Notes: generated by a model from the sequence alone, not told the origin. Numbered from the stretch's first letter, positions 1 through 6,958 are shown. The stretch: DNA of 10,201 bases from Cyclobacteriaceae bacterium (GCA_030637245.1 DAOVVI010000026.1:1-10201), one strand, 5' to 3'. A program made the numbers and translations.

Positions 1-14
1 AAATAATCCAAAAA

Positions 15-611
15 ATGACAATCATTAAACCTATCTTGATTTACTCATTATTTTTATTGCTAATGCTGGCTTTCATATCAAAAGGATAGGAACCAAAGGG
101 CTTATCTGTTGGCGCCGATGCACCAAAATTTAAAGCTATTGACCAGTTCAACAATTCGTTTGATCTTGAAGATCAACTAAAAAAGGGTCCGGTTGTATTG
201 ATGTTTTACCGTGGTCATTGGTGTAAATACTGTAACAGGCAATTGGAAGAATTGAGTGATTCATTGGGATTTATAATTGAAAAGGGAGCTTCTGTTGTTA
301 CAGTTACTCCTGAGATCATGGAATTTGTAGATGAAACTTCAAAAAAGTACAACAATTCTTTTCGAATTATTTCTGATTCAGATATGAAAATTATGAATGC
401 CTACAAAGTGAGATTTAAAGTCGAAAATGGTACAAATACAAAATACAAAATCTGGGGAATAAAGTTAGATGAATTTAATGGCGATAATGGACCAAATTTA
501 CCAGTTCCTGCCACTTATATCATCAACCAGGATGGTACAATAAAATATGTATTTTTCAATGAAAACTATAAAAAGAGGGTTTCAGTTAAGACTATTTTGA
601 TGAATTTATAA
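15..611 (+). pseudogene. Secreted peroxiredoxin-like (AhpC/TSA, thioredoxin-fold) protein interrupted by an in-frame amber codon
   Basis: The frame opens with ATG at 15 and encodes a 24-residue hydrophobic leader typical of a signal peptide or membrane anchor. It meets TAG at 87-89, then continues open in the same frame to TAA at 609-611. The part after the stop is a complete redoxin domain: the entry motif VGADAPKF just after the stop, the active-site motif FYRGHWCKYCNRQL (cysteines at codons 70 and 73), a cis-proline segment PVPATYII near codon 165, and the usual closing pattern of a conserved D-G turn and a basic end. The family reduces peroxides or disulfides with active-site cysteines; the leader implies a periplasmic or envelope location. 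One change, for example CAG (Gln) to TAG, would explain the break. The only downstream start-like codons, TTG 198 and ATG 201, would lose the first strand and helix of the fold. It is a recent nonsense pseudogene, a sequencing error, or less likely a read-through product. Genes nearby use TAG as an ordinary stop (ssb, TPR gene), which argues against recoding. Confidence 0.72.
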
Positions 612-944
612 CAATTCTTTATGTCTGTTAATACCAGTATCAAGTCACAAATCATATTTAGGGTATAAAGGGACGGTAATTATTAGAGGTCCCCTTAAGT
701 TAAAATCTCTACTTTTTCCCTTAAGAGAAAGATACAGAGGGAGCGAAAAACTTAACTTAATAAATATCCAATGTTTTATCTTTGACATGACACTAAGTGT
801 TAGTCTGAATTGTTTCTTTAAAACAATGTGAATATTAATTCCATCGTTTAAGAGATAAATGAACTATTTTATTAAAATTGTAGTTAGTAATTTGAATGTT
901 TAATCATTTTAAAAATTAGCTGGATCTATTAACATGACCATTCA
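612..944. other. Non-coding gap with a small imperfect inverted repeat
   Basis: This 333-bp stretch between the redoxin gene and the small lipoprotein gene holds no convincing reading frame on either strand. At 695-703 (TTAAGTTAA) and 752-760 (TTAACTTAA) there is a perfect 9-bp inverted repeat enclosing 48 bp. CCCTTAAG occurs at 692-699 and again at 718-725. The enclosed segment is rich in pyrimidine then purine runs and could fold loosely. It may be a degenerate short repeat element or a weak terminator region; the rest is featureless AT-rich spacer. No promoter motif was convincing. Confidence 0.5.
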
Positions 945-1055
945 ATGAAAAAATTTATCATATTTATTCTATTAGCATCCTTTCTTATTTCTTGCTCCAA
1001 GCCACCTTCCCAACCGTGGCAACCGGTAAAGCATAAAAAACAAAAAACAAGGTAA
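945..1055 (+). CDS. Very small lipoprotein, 36 residues
   Basis: ATG at 945 opens a 36-codon frame ending with TAA at 1053-1055. The product begins MKKFIIF, has a hydrophobic core to about residue 15, and shows a clear lipobox LISC with the lipidated cysteine at position 17. The mature part would be only 20 residues: it contains PPSQPWQPV and ends in a basic tail rich in Lys, Gln and His. No acidic residues follow the cysteine, so the known Bacteroidota surface-export signal is not evident. The peptide probably stays anchored in a membrane facing the periplasm (inference). It lies 4 bp ahead of the TTG start of the nitronate monooxygenase-like gene, so co-transcription and possibly translational coupling are likely. 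I do not recognise a family, and no function can be given. The well-formed signal and tight spacing support a real gene. Confidence 0.7.
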   Translation: MKKFIIFILLASFLISCSKPPSQPWQPVKHKKQKTR

Positions 1056-1059
1056 CGCT

Positions 1060-2052
1060 TTGTCAACTATTCCTGAAATAAAAACTACTCTCACCAAATT
1101 ACTTGGCATTCGATACCCAATTATCCTGGCCCCGATGTTTTTGGTTTCAAATGTTCATATGATTATTGAAGCAACTAAGGCAGGTATCACCGGCGCAATT
1201 CCCGCACTGAATTATAGAACAGACAGGGAATTCAGAAAAGCCCTGGAAGAATTAAAGGAAAAATCCAATGGACCGTTTGGTATAAATCTCATTGCGAATA
1301 AATCAAATATTAAACTTAAAGAGCAGTTAAGATCGTGTCTGGATTACAAAGTAGATTATTTGATTACCTCATTAGGTAATCCATCTCAAATTATACAAAA
1401 ATGTCATAAAAATGGAATACTTGTATTTTGTGATGTAGTCGATGAAGTATATGGCAAAAAAGTTTCAGACCTAAAACCAAATGGACTTATTGCTGTGAAT
1501 AAGGAAGCCGGAGGTCATGCCGGGAAATTGAGTAGTAAGGAACTTATAAATAGGCTGCAATCCGTATCTGATTTGCCGATCATTTCAGCAGGTGGCGTAG
1601 GAAATGGCAAACAGTTGTTGGAAAAGTTAGATGAAGGGGCATGTGGCATATCCATGGGAAGTCCATTCATTGCAACGGAAGAATCCCCGGTTTCTCAAGA
1701 TTACAAGGAGGCATGCATTCATTATTCCGCTAAAGATATAGTCATGACAACCAAATTAAGTGGATCTCCTTGTACAGTTATCAATACGCCATATGTGCAA
1801 AAAACCGGAACCCGACAAAGTATGCTTGAGGCCTTCCTGAATAAGCAACGCAGATTTAAAAAATTAGCTAAAATGTTGACATTCTATAAAGGCATGAAAT
1901 CTTTGAAAAAAGCTGCATTTAGCTCAACCTACCAAAGTGTGTGGTGTGCAGGTCCATCAATTGAAAATGTAAAGGAGATATTGCCCGTTAAAAAAGTAGT
2001 TGAAAATCTATTACGAGAATATGGAAAGGCTATTGGTTTAATCGTAAATTGA
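1060..2052 (+). CDS. Nitronate monooxygenase family FMN-dependent oxidoreductase (2-nitropropane dioxygenase-like)
   Basis: The 330-residue product is a TIM-barrel flavoprotein of the nitronate monooxygenase family, whose characterised members use FMN and O2 to oxidise alkyl nitronates. Family landmarks appear in order: YPIILAPM (19-26), the FMN-contact segment GAIPALNYR (45-53), FGINLIAN (73-80), ITSLGNP (102-108), VNKEAGGHAG (146-155) with H153 in the position of the catalytic histidine, SAGGVGNG (176-183), and GISMGSPFIATEES (196-209) for phosphate binding. The C-terminal half has the usual lid region. The start is TTG at 1060, directly after the lipoprotein gene; the next ATG in frame (1132) falls inside the conserved APM motif and would delete the first barrel strand. 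The physiological substrate cannot be read from sequence: many family members act on other compounds. The DUF4230 gene follows 25 bp downstream. Confidence 0.9.
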   Translation: MSTIPEIKTTLTKLLGIRYPIILAPMFLVSNVHMIIEATKAGITGAIPALNYRTDREFRKALEELKEKSNGPFGINLIANKSNIKLKEQLRSCLDYKVDYLITSLGNPSQIIQKCHKNGILVFCDVVDEVYGKKVSDLKPNGLIAVNKEAGGHAGKLSSKELINRLQSVSDLPIISAGGVGNGKQLLEKLDEGACGISMGSPFIATEESPVSQDYKEACIHYSAKDIVMTTKLSGSPCTVINTPYVQKTGTRQSMLEAFLNKQRRFKKLAKMLTFYKGMKSLKKAAFSSTYQSVWCAGPSIENVKEILPVKKVVENLLREYGKAIGLIVN

Positions 2053-2077
2053 TATATTCTTTCATTAGTTTAGAAAT

Positions 2078-2761
2078 ATGATTTCGCCAAAACTGATTCT
2101 GAAGGTTCTTCCCTGGCTTTTGCTTATCGTAATTGTGTTTGCACTTTATCTTACGAATCACTGGCCATTTGGTAAAAAAGAGAAAGAATATCAACACATC
2201 ATTGATACATCTGTCATTCTTAAAGAGGTCGAAAATCTCGGTAAGCTGGAATTGGTTAAATATAACTTTAAAGAGGTATTTGAATACAAGCGGCTTAGTG
2301 ATGGAAAAATTATAGGAAATTCCATATTAAATACCCACAATTATAATCCTGACCTGAGTGTAATTCTAATTGCCTCTGGTGAAGCCGTAGGTTGCATCGA
2401 CTTGGCTAAACTTGAAGTTTCAGATATTGATTTAAAAAAAGATTCTGTGGTTATACAGCTTCCATCACCAGAATTGTGCTATCACAAACTTGATCTGGAA
2501 AATACAAAGATATATTCATTCAGCAAGGAAAGCTGGTGGAGTCGATTGTTCTCTGATGAGGTTGAAAAAAATGAAATTTTACAAATGGCTTATCAGAAAG
2601 CTGAAGCCAGACTGAGAGAAGCAGCAATAGAATCGGGAATATATCAATCGACGAATGAAAATGTGGTGATTATGCTAAAGCCGCTTTTAGAACAACTCAC
2701 TGGAAAAAATGTGATCTTTAGTACATCCTTACCTTCAATAGAGTTAGTGCCTGAATTTTAA
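2078..2761 (+). CDS. DUF4230 family protein with an N-terminal membrane anchor
   Basis: The 227-residue product has a short cytoplasmic start, one hydrophobic helix at about residues 8-25, and a soluble region that fits the DUF4230 pattern. That pattern includes a central segment reading IASGEAVGCIDLAKLEV (98-114), a strand containing VIQLPSPEL, a following LD-containing stretch, and a C-terminal helical region with QKAEARLREAAIESGI (about 173-188). The family has no established biochemical role that I can name; it is common in Bacteroidota and Firmicutes and usually membrane anchored. The start is ATG at 2078, preceded by an A-rich leader without a Shine-Dalgarno sequence. It lies 25 bp behind the nitronate monooxygenase-like gene on the same strand, so one transcript is plausible. 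Its last 18 bp overlap the 3' end of recX on the opposite strand. Confidence 0.82.
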   Translation: MISPKLILKVLPWLLLIVIVFALYLTNHWPFGKKEKEYQHIIDTSVILKEVENLGKLELVKYNFKEVFEYKRLSDGKIIGNSILNTHNYNPDLSVILIASGEAVGCIDLAKLEVSDIDLKKDSVVIQLPSPELCYHKLDLENTKIYSFSKESWWSRLFSDEVEKNEILQMAYQKAEARLREAAIESGIYQSTNENVVIMLKPLLEQLTGKNVIFSTSLPSIELVPEF

Positions 2762-3214
2762 ATTATTATTCAAAATTGACCAGACCAATTCAGTCTCAAA
2801 ACCTTTATTGCTCATATATCTGGCAATTTTATTTTTTACAATAAATTCCTCACCCGACATATTACTTAATTTTTTATCAACGAGCTGCATCGCTACTTTT
2901 TCATATTCCTCATCCGATATTTCCTTTAATGCCTTATCAATGCAATATGGTGAGATATTTTTATGCTTCAATTCATAAATTATTTTTCTTCTCCCCCAAT
3001 GCTTCAATCTAAACTTACCACTCGCAAAAGTTCTGGCGAAACGCTCTTCATTAACATAATTTTCAGATATCAATTCAGTCAACACCTCTTCAACTTCATC
3101 TCTGTATAGTCCCAACTCATAAAGTTTATCCCTGACTTCCTGATGAGTTCGCTCCTGGTAGGCACAATAATTTCCCGCCTTAACTTTCGCTGATTTCATT
3201 TTATCCTGTCTCAT
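2744..3214 (-). CDS. recX: Regulatory protein RecX
   Basis: RecX binds RecA filaments and modulates recombinase activity in the cytoplasm. The 156-residue product (from ATG 3214) shows the family pattern of three-helix repeats: YCAYQERTHQEVRDKL near the N-terminus, LISENYVNEERFARTFASGK (the conserved F/Y-x-x-E-x-R-F-A segment), then KHWGRRKIIYELKHKNIS and IDKALKEI, followed by a less conserved C-terminal repeat. Length is normal for a small RecX. The frame is open from TTG at 3229; I prefer ATG 3214, though ATG 3199 also keeps the whole domain. The gene is alone on its strand here and not next to recA. It converges on the DUF4230 gene with an 18-bp overlap of coding ends, so the two transcripts must be antisense to each other at their 3' ends. 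No clear promoter motif was found in the 126 bp to its right. Confidence 0.87.
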   Translation of the reverse strand: MRQDKMKSAKVKAGNYCAYQERTHQEVRDKLYELGLYRDEVEEVLTELISENYVNEERFARTFASGKFRLKHWGRRKIIYELKHKNISPYCIDKALKEISDEEYEKVAMQLVDKKLSNMSGEEFIVKNKIARYMSNKGFETELVWSILNNNLKFRH

Positions 3215-3355
3215 AACCCAAATGGACAATAGGAGGTTATTTCTCGAATTATATCAATAATACAATTAAACCTTTCCAGTTGCAATTCATCTAAAAACTA
3301 GTTTATAAAATTAGTAAATCAAAATTGGTATAATTATTGATTTTAGTTAAAAAGT

Positions 3356-3541
3356 ATGAAATCAAAATTTCAAATATCCGTCTTAATAATAGGGATTTTA
3401 GTCGCAATTTTTTGTGTTTTTACAACCAATTCAAAAAGAATATTTACTAGTCAAAAAGGGTATTTAAGCTATGATATTAAACCTGAAGATAATTTTATCT
3501 TTAAAAACCTGCCCTATAGATATTCTAATAAACAGCGATAG
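3356..3541 (+). CDS. Short hypothetical ORF with a hydrophobic N-terminus (uncertain)
   Basis: ATG at 3356 opens a 61-codon frame. Its product starts with MKSKFQIS and has a hydrophobic helix at about residues 8-23, then a polar tail ending in NLPYRYSNKQR. The beginning has the composition of a signal anchor, which favours a real, perhaps truncated, membrane or secreted protein. Against this, no family is recognisable, and the opposite strand seems to carry decayed remains of a YfiR gene here, so the frame could be accidental. The gene ends 46 bp short of the stop of the truncated YfiR frame, tail to tail. One possibility is that a deletion removed the 3' parts of two convergent genes. Function unknown. 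Confidence 0.3.
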   Translation: MKSKFQISVLIIGILVAIFCVFTTNSKRIFTSQKGYLSYDIKPEDNFIFKNLPYRYSNKQR

Positions 3542-3587
3542 AATAAGAATTCAATCAACGACTTCTGCACATGAAAGTAAAGACGAA

Positions 3588-3833
3588 CTAAATTTCTTTT
3601 TCCGAAACCACCTTTCCTGCAAAGATAGCTTTGATTTCCTTCAGGGCATTTTGACTGCAAAAAACTCCGATGATAAATTTATCACCAACAACATTCGACT
3701 GTATATGTTTTGTGAAATTATAAATGAATAGCGAATGCAGTTTATAAACATTCGATTGCGCATAAACAGATTGGTGATTTAAACAACAATAAAATGCCAA
3801 TACTACTGCTATCCCGGCCAACTTCTTATTCAT
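3588..3833 (-). pseudogene. Truncated YfiR/DUF4154 family periplasmic protein (5' half of gene)
   Basis: The 81-codon frame begins with ATG at 3833 and encodes a signal peptide (MNKKLAG, hydrophobic core, VYAQ cleavage region around residue 26). The first half of a DUF4154/YfiR domain follows: YKLHSLFIYNFTKHI, then GDKFIIGVFCSQNALKEI and AGKVVSEKEI. Intact members are roughly 170-190 residues, so less than half remains, and the usual Trp-Pro after the FTK segment is missing. After the TAG at 3588-3590, the minus strand in the next frame reads about SSLLSCAEVVD, a stop, then ILILS. This resembles the family's E-x-x-x-C-H-I-L-F-x-S segment and suggests a frameshifted remnant. YfiR in Pseudomonas is a periplasmic repressor of a diguanylate cyclase; Bacteroidota members are mostly uncharacterised. 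I call it a pseudogene; a translated truncated peptide is not excluded. Confidence 0.68.
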
Positions 3834-4010
3834 GAGTTCTTAAAAATTATTGTTCAACCAATAAAAAAAGTAGTTTAAAGTTAGGCCAAAATAGTGCCGT
3901 GAAAAGATGAAATTTTCTGATTTAGTACACAAGTTGATAAAGATCCAAAACAAAAACAGGAAAATTGAGGCGATTACATTGGAAAAATAGGATTATTATA
4001 CAGGAATAAA

Positions 4011-4049
4011 AATAGGTGACTTTCATCTATTGATTGAAAATCACCTATT
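4011..4049 (-). terminator. Rho-independent terminator of the rng operon
   Basis: Arms 4011-4025 and 4035-4049 form a 15-bp stem with a single C-A mismatch and a 9-nt loop. On the minus strand the stem runs directly into a T-rich tract (the stem end ATT followed by TTTATT), the normal form of an intrinsic terminator. It lies 20 bp beyond the stop codon of rng. The other side is also A/T rich, so it might stop transcription in both directions. Confidence 0.85.
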
Positions 4050-4069
4050 AAAAAATTTCCTGAATTGGC

Positions 4070-5629
4070 TTAAATCTCTATCTGCTCACCCATTTTGTTT
4101 GTGAAAACATAGTCGGTTATAGCTAATGAGGAATCTTGTATCAGGGTGACCATTTTTTGATATCTAAAATACCATTTCAATTTTTTGGAAATAATTCCTT
4201 TCGTAAAATATGCTTGCAAATATGGATGTAAACTAATCGTGATAAATTTTTCATTTTGTTTACTAAGCAAGTAGTCCAAATCCCGTTCTATCTGGTCCGC
4301 TATAAGTATGGATGGTGCTATTTTTCCGGAACCGCCACAGGAAGGGCAAATTTCGGTAGTATTAATATTCATTTCCGGGCGAACACGCTGTCTTGTGATT
4401 TGCATGAGTCCAAATCTAGACAAAGGCAGTGTAGTAAATTTGGATCTGTCATGCTTCATAAACTCTTTCATTTTATCAAATAAAAGTCGTTTATTCTCAG
4501 CTCTGCGCATATCTATGAAATCAATCACGATGATTCCACCCATATCACGCAATTGTAACTGACGCGCAATTTCTTTAGCCGCTTCAAGATTCGTTTTTAG
4601 TGCAGTGCTTTCCTGATCAGACTCTACAGCAGATTTATTACCGGAGTTTACATCAATCACATGCAGGGCCTCCGTATGTTCAATAATCAGGTAACCACTT
4701 CCATTTGCCAGGCTTACAGATTTCCCAAACAGTGTTTTTAATTGCTTTTCAATTCCATGACTTTCAAAAATCTTAGATTTGCCAGTATAATTTTTAACAA
4801 TTTTCTCTTTGCCTGGAGCAATTTCCTTGGTAAACTGTTTTAGCTCTTCATAAATTACTTTGTCATCTACTGTGACGTTGTCAAATGATTCGTTGAGCAC
4901 ATCCCTTAACAAAGCAGATACACGGCTCATTTCACCAATGATTTTATCTTTTGGAGTAGCTTTCTTAAGGATTTTGATCCCTTGTCTCCATTTATCGACA
5001 AGATTCCTGAGATCACGATCAAGCTCTGCTACATCTTTCTTCTCTGCAACAGTTCGTATAATTACTCCGAAATTATCAAGCTTGATTGAGGAGATTAGAC
5101 GCAACAATCTTTTGCGTTCATCACTATTAGTTATCTTCTTAGAAATACTAACCGCATTTGAAAAAGGTACAAGTATAATATACCTTCCTGCCAATGACAA
5201 CTCACAAGATAGACGAGGCCCTTTTGTAGAAATAGGTTCCTTTACGACCTGAACCAGTATTTTCTGGTTTTTTGCTAATACCTGGCTTATTTTACCAAGT
5301 TTATTAATGTCTGGTTCATTTCTGAATTTACCCAGATCGTATGAAGGATGTTTACCTGTTAATGCAAATTTTGTAAACTTGTTGAGGGAACTTACCTGGG
5401 GTCCAAGATCTAAATAATGCAAAAAAGCATCTTTTTCATAGCCAATATCTATAAAGGCCGCGTTTAAACCAGGAACCACTTTTTTAACTGTTCCTAAATA
5501 AATATCACCAACAGTGAATTTATTTGCATTTTCCTCATTGTGAAATTCAATGAGGTTTTTATCTCTTAAAAGGGCTATTCGACATCCATTTTGAGTTGAA
5601 TTAATTACTAATTCACTACTCGACGCCAT
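4070..5629 (-). CDS. rng: Ribonuclease E/G family endoribonuclease
   Basis: This 519-residue enzyme is a single-strand-specific endoribonuclease acting in rRNA maturation and mRNA decay in the cytoplasm. Its N-terminus carries an S1 domain with GDIYLGTVKKVVPGLNAAFI (41-60) followed by DIGYEKDAFLH. The conserved GPRLSCELSLAGRYIILVPF (137-156) follows. The catalytic metal ligands are present: D326 in HVIDVNSG and D370 in IVIDFIDM. The Zn-link has C428 and C431 in CPSCGGSG, 58 residues after D370, the same spacing as in E. coli RNase E. The length matches RNase G-type proteins without the long degradosome scaffold of E. coli RNase E. The ATG start at 5629 is preceded by AT-rich sequence. It is the last gene of an operon led by HU, 48 bp after the small basic protein gene, and ends at a strong terminator. 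Confidence 0.95.
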   Translation of the reverse strand: MASSSELVINSTQNGCRIALLRDKNLIEFHNEENANKFTVGDIYLGTVKKVVPGLNAAFIDIGYEKDAFLHYLDLGPQVSSLNKFTKFALTGKHPSYDLGKFRNEPDINKLGKISQVLAKNQKILVQVVKEPISTKGPRLSCELSLAGRYIILVPFSNAVSISKKITNSDERKRLLRLISSIKLDNFGVIIRTVAEKKDVAELDRDLRNLVDKWRQGIKILKKATPKDKIIGEMSRVSALLRDVLNESFDNVTVDDKVIYEELKQFTKEIAPGKEKIVKNYTGKSKIFESHGIEKQLKTLFGKSVSLANGSGYLIIEHTEALHVIDVNSGNKSAVESDQESTALKTNLEAAKEIARQLQLRDMGGIIVIDFIDMRRAENKRLLFDKMKEFMKHDRSKFTTLPLSRFGLMQITRQRVRPEMNINTTEICPSCGGSGKIAPSILIADQIERDLDYLLSKQNEKFITISLHPYLQAYFTKGIISKKLKWYFRYQKMVTLIQDSSLAITDYVFTNKMGEQIEI

Positions 5630-5677
5630 AAATTTATTATTAATTATAAACCCTCCACGAATACTCCTTGAAGAATA

Positions 5678-5767
5678 TTACTTCTTCTTATGTCTGTTTT
5701 TTCTCAATCGCTTTTTCCTTTTATGAGTAGCGATCTTATGTCTTTTTCTTTTCTTACCGCAAGGCAT
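5678..5767 (-). CDS. 29-residue very basic protein, AURKAIP1/COX24 (mS38-like) family
   Basis: ATG at 5767 opens a 29-codon frame ending with TAA at 5678-5680. The product contains MPCGKKRKRHKIATHKRKK and then LRKNRHKKK; nearly two-thirds of it is Lys, Arg or His. This matches the short conserved proteins annotated in Bacteroidota as AURKAIP1/COX24 domain proteins, related to the C-terminal motif of the mitochondrial small-subunit protein mS38. A ribosome-associated role is therefore likely (inference from homology and composition). It sits 14 bp after the TPR gene and 48 bp before rng on the same strand, inside one operon with an rRNA-processing enzyme, which agrees with that idea. It is too short for most gene finders. 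Confidence 0.88.
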   Translation of the reverse strand: MPCGKKRKRHKIATHKRKKRLRKNRHKKK

Positions 5768-5781
5768 AACTTCAATAATTT

Positions 5782-6618
5782 CTATTTATTAATCTTTTTT
5801 AAATATTCTTCTGATGCATCAACTAAATCTCCACTAATTCCCAAATCCAGAACTTTTTGAAAGTAAGATTTGGAGTTTTCCTCTTTTCCAAGTTCAAAAA
5901 GACAATAACCCAAATAAAAATAAGCTTCAGGGTTTTGCGGATCCAAATGCTTAAGTTTCTCAAAGCGATCGATGGCTTTATCCCATTGACCTGAATTAAT
6001 TGCTAACATACCCAAATTGTATATCGCCAGTTCATTGTTTGGATCTTCCTCCAAAACTTCCCGCAACATTATAATTCCCTGCATTGGATTTGATCCAGCT
6101 ACATAGGTCATAGCAAGTTTCGATTTTATATCAAGCAACGTAGAGTCTTCTTCTAAAACTCTATTATAATATTCTTGAGCTTTCTCAGCCAAAAACCTTC
6201 TCTTTGTTTGATCAACAGCGAAATTAAAGGCTTGATAATACACATCTCCAATAATTGTAAAATTTTCAAGTGATGGATTTTCAACGGCTTTTATCTCTGT
6301 ATATTTAGCCAAACTGTCCAATTTTCCAACAGTTTTATAGGCTTTCGCCAAAGAGTCTGCAAATATAATTCTTTTTTCCTGATTTTCAGCATTTTTAAAA
6401 GATTCATATAATCCCTCAATAATTGCTGCCATTGAGTCAGGGAGTTGAAAAGAGTGATTGTGCTGGGCTGTCGGTTGACGGCTTCCAGTTGTTGCATTAT
6501 TAGAAGTACTGTTACTAACAACCTGCTTTGTATTGTTAACAACATAACGAGGGAGCATATAAAGCAATATTGTAGATATAGCTACAAAAAGCAGTAAAAG
6601 AAATCCGGATTTTGTCAT
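5782..6618 (-). CDS. Membrane-anchored tetratricopeptide repeat protein
   Basis: The 278-residue product has one hydrophobic helix at about residues 5-22, a low-complexity Asn/Ser/Thr/Gln-rich linker to about residue 58, and a helical region with several TPR units. The clearest units are around 163-195, 197-230 (YNLGMLAINSGQWDKAIDRF with a DP turn at its end) and 231-264 (AYFYLGYCLFELGKEENSKS). Earlier, more diverged units lie at about 85-160. TPR domains are protein-interaction scaffolds; the anchor and linker suggest the repeats sit outside the cytoplasmic membrane (inference). No partner can be named. The gene begins 37 bp after HU and is followed 14 bp later by the COX24-like gene. It therefore lies in the HU-rng operon, although no link to RNA metabolism is visible in the protein itself. 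Confidence 0.88.
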   Translation of the reverse strand: MTKSGFLLLLFVAISTILLYMLPRYVVNNTKQVVSNSTSNNATTGSRQPTAQHNHSFQLPDSMAAIIEGLYESFKNAENQEKRIIFADSLAKAYKTVGKLDSLAKYTEIKAVENPSLENFTIIGDVYYQAFNFAVDQTKRRFLAEKAQEYYNRVLEEDSTLLDIKSKLAMTYVAGSNPMQGIIMLREVLEEDPNNELAIYNLGMLAINSGQWDKAIDRFEKLKHLDPQNPEAYFYLGYCLFELGKEENSKSYFQKVLDLGISGDLVDASEEYLKKINK

Positions 6619-6655
6619 TAAATCCCGTTAATACTTCAAGTTGTGAAAAGAAAGT

Positions 6656-6958
6656 CTAGGAATTAGCTTTCTTTACCTTAGTACTACTTTTTATTTTTTC
6701 AATAAAAACCTTAGATGGTTTAAAACTTGGCACAAAATGCTCATCGATGACGATTGCTGTATTTTTGGAAATATTTCGGGCTACTTTTTTGGCTCTTTTT
6801 TTATTAACAAAACTTCCAAAACCTCTCACATAAATATTATCACCGGCGGCCATAGAATCTTTTACTACACTAAAAAAAGCTTCAACAGTTATTTGAACAT
6901 CGGCTTTATCAATTCCTGTTTGATCGGCAATTTGGGTTATAACTTCTGCTTTTGTCAC
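6656..6958 (-). CDS. HU family DNA-binding protein
   Basis: The 100-residue product is a histone-like nucleoid protein that bends and compacts DNA as a dimer. The N-terminal helical part reads MTKAEVITQIADQTGIDKAD. The HU/IHF signature follows as RGFGSFVNKKRAKKVARNIS (about 45-64), then the beta-arm tip and FVPSFKPSKVF, giving a full-length HU fold with a short Lys-rich C-terminal extension. The start is GTG at 6958: the frame closes upstream with TAA at 6974-6976 and has no ATG in between. It leads the minus-strand operon with the TPR, COX24-like and rng genes, and a likely promoter lies about 50 bp upstream. It could equally be classed as an IHF-like subunit; sequence alone favours the Bacteroidota HU group. 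Confidence 0.93.
   Translation of the reverse strand: MTKAEVITQIADQTGIDKADVQITVEAFFSVVKDSMAAGDNIYVRGFGSFVNKKRAKKVARNISKNTAIVIDEHFVPSFKPSKVFIEKIKSSTKVKKANS

Noticed and set aside
87..89. Stop-codon reassignment or UAG recoding as the explanation of the redoxin amber codon
   Set aside because: TAG ends normal genes in this window (ssb at 8664, the TPR gene at 5782), and no recoding structure is evident. A nonsense mutation or sequence error is simpler.
2133..2315. 60-codon ORF in another frame of the DUF4230 gene
   Set aside because: It is entirely contained in a real gene and has no domain or signal of its own.
3471..3731. 86-codon + strand ORF overlapping the YfiR relic
   Set aside because: It is antisense to the recognisable signal peptide and DUF4154 coding sequence, and its own product has no protein-like features.
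3907..3990. 27-codon + strand ORF beginning MKFSDLVHKL
   Set aside because: It is short, has no recognisable family or promoter motif, and sits in a decayed region. It cannot be told from chance, though the product is plausibly helical and basic.
4256..5252. Several + strand ORFs of 75-130 codons inside the rng region
   Set aside because: They are antisense shadows of a fully conserved RNase E/G gene with intact catalytic motifs on the other strand.
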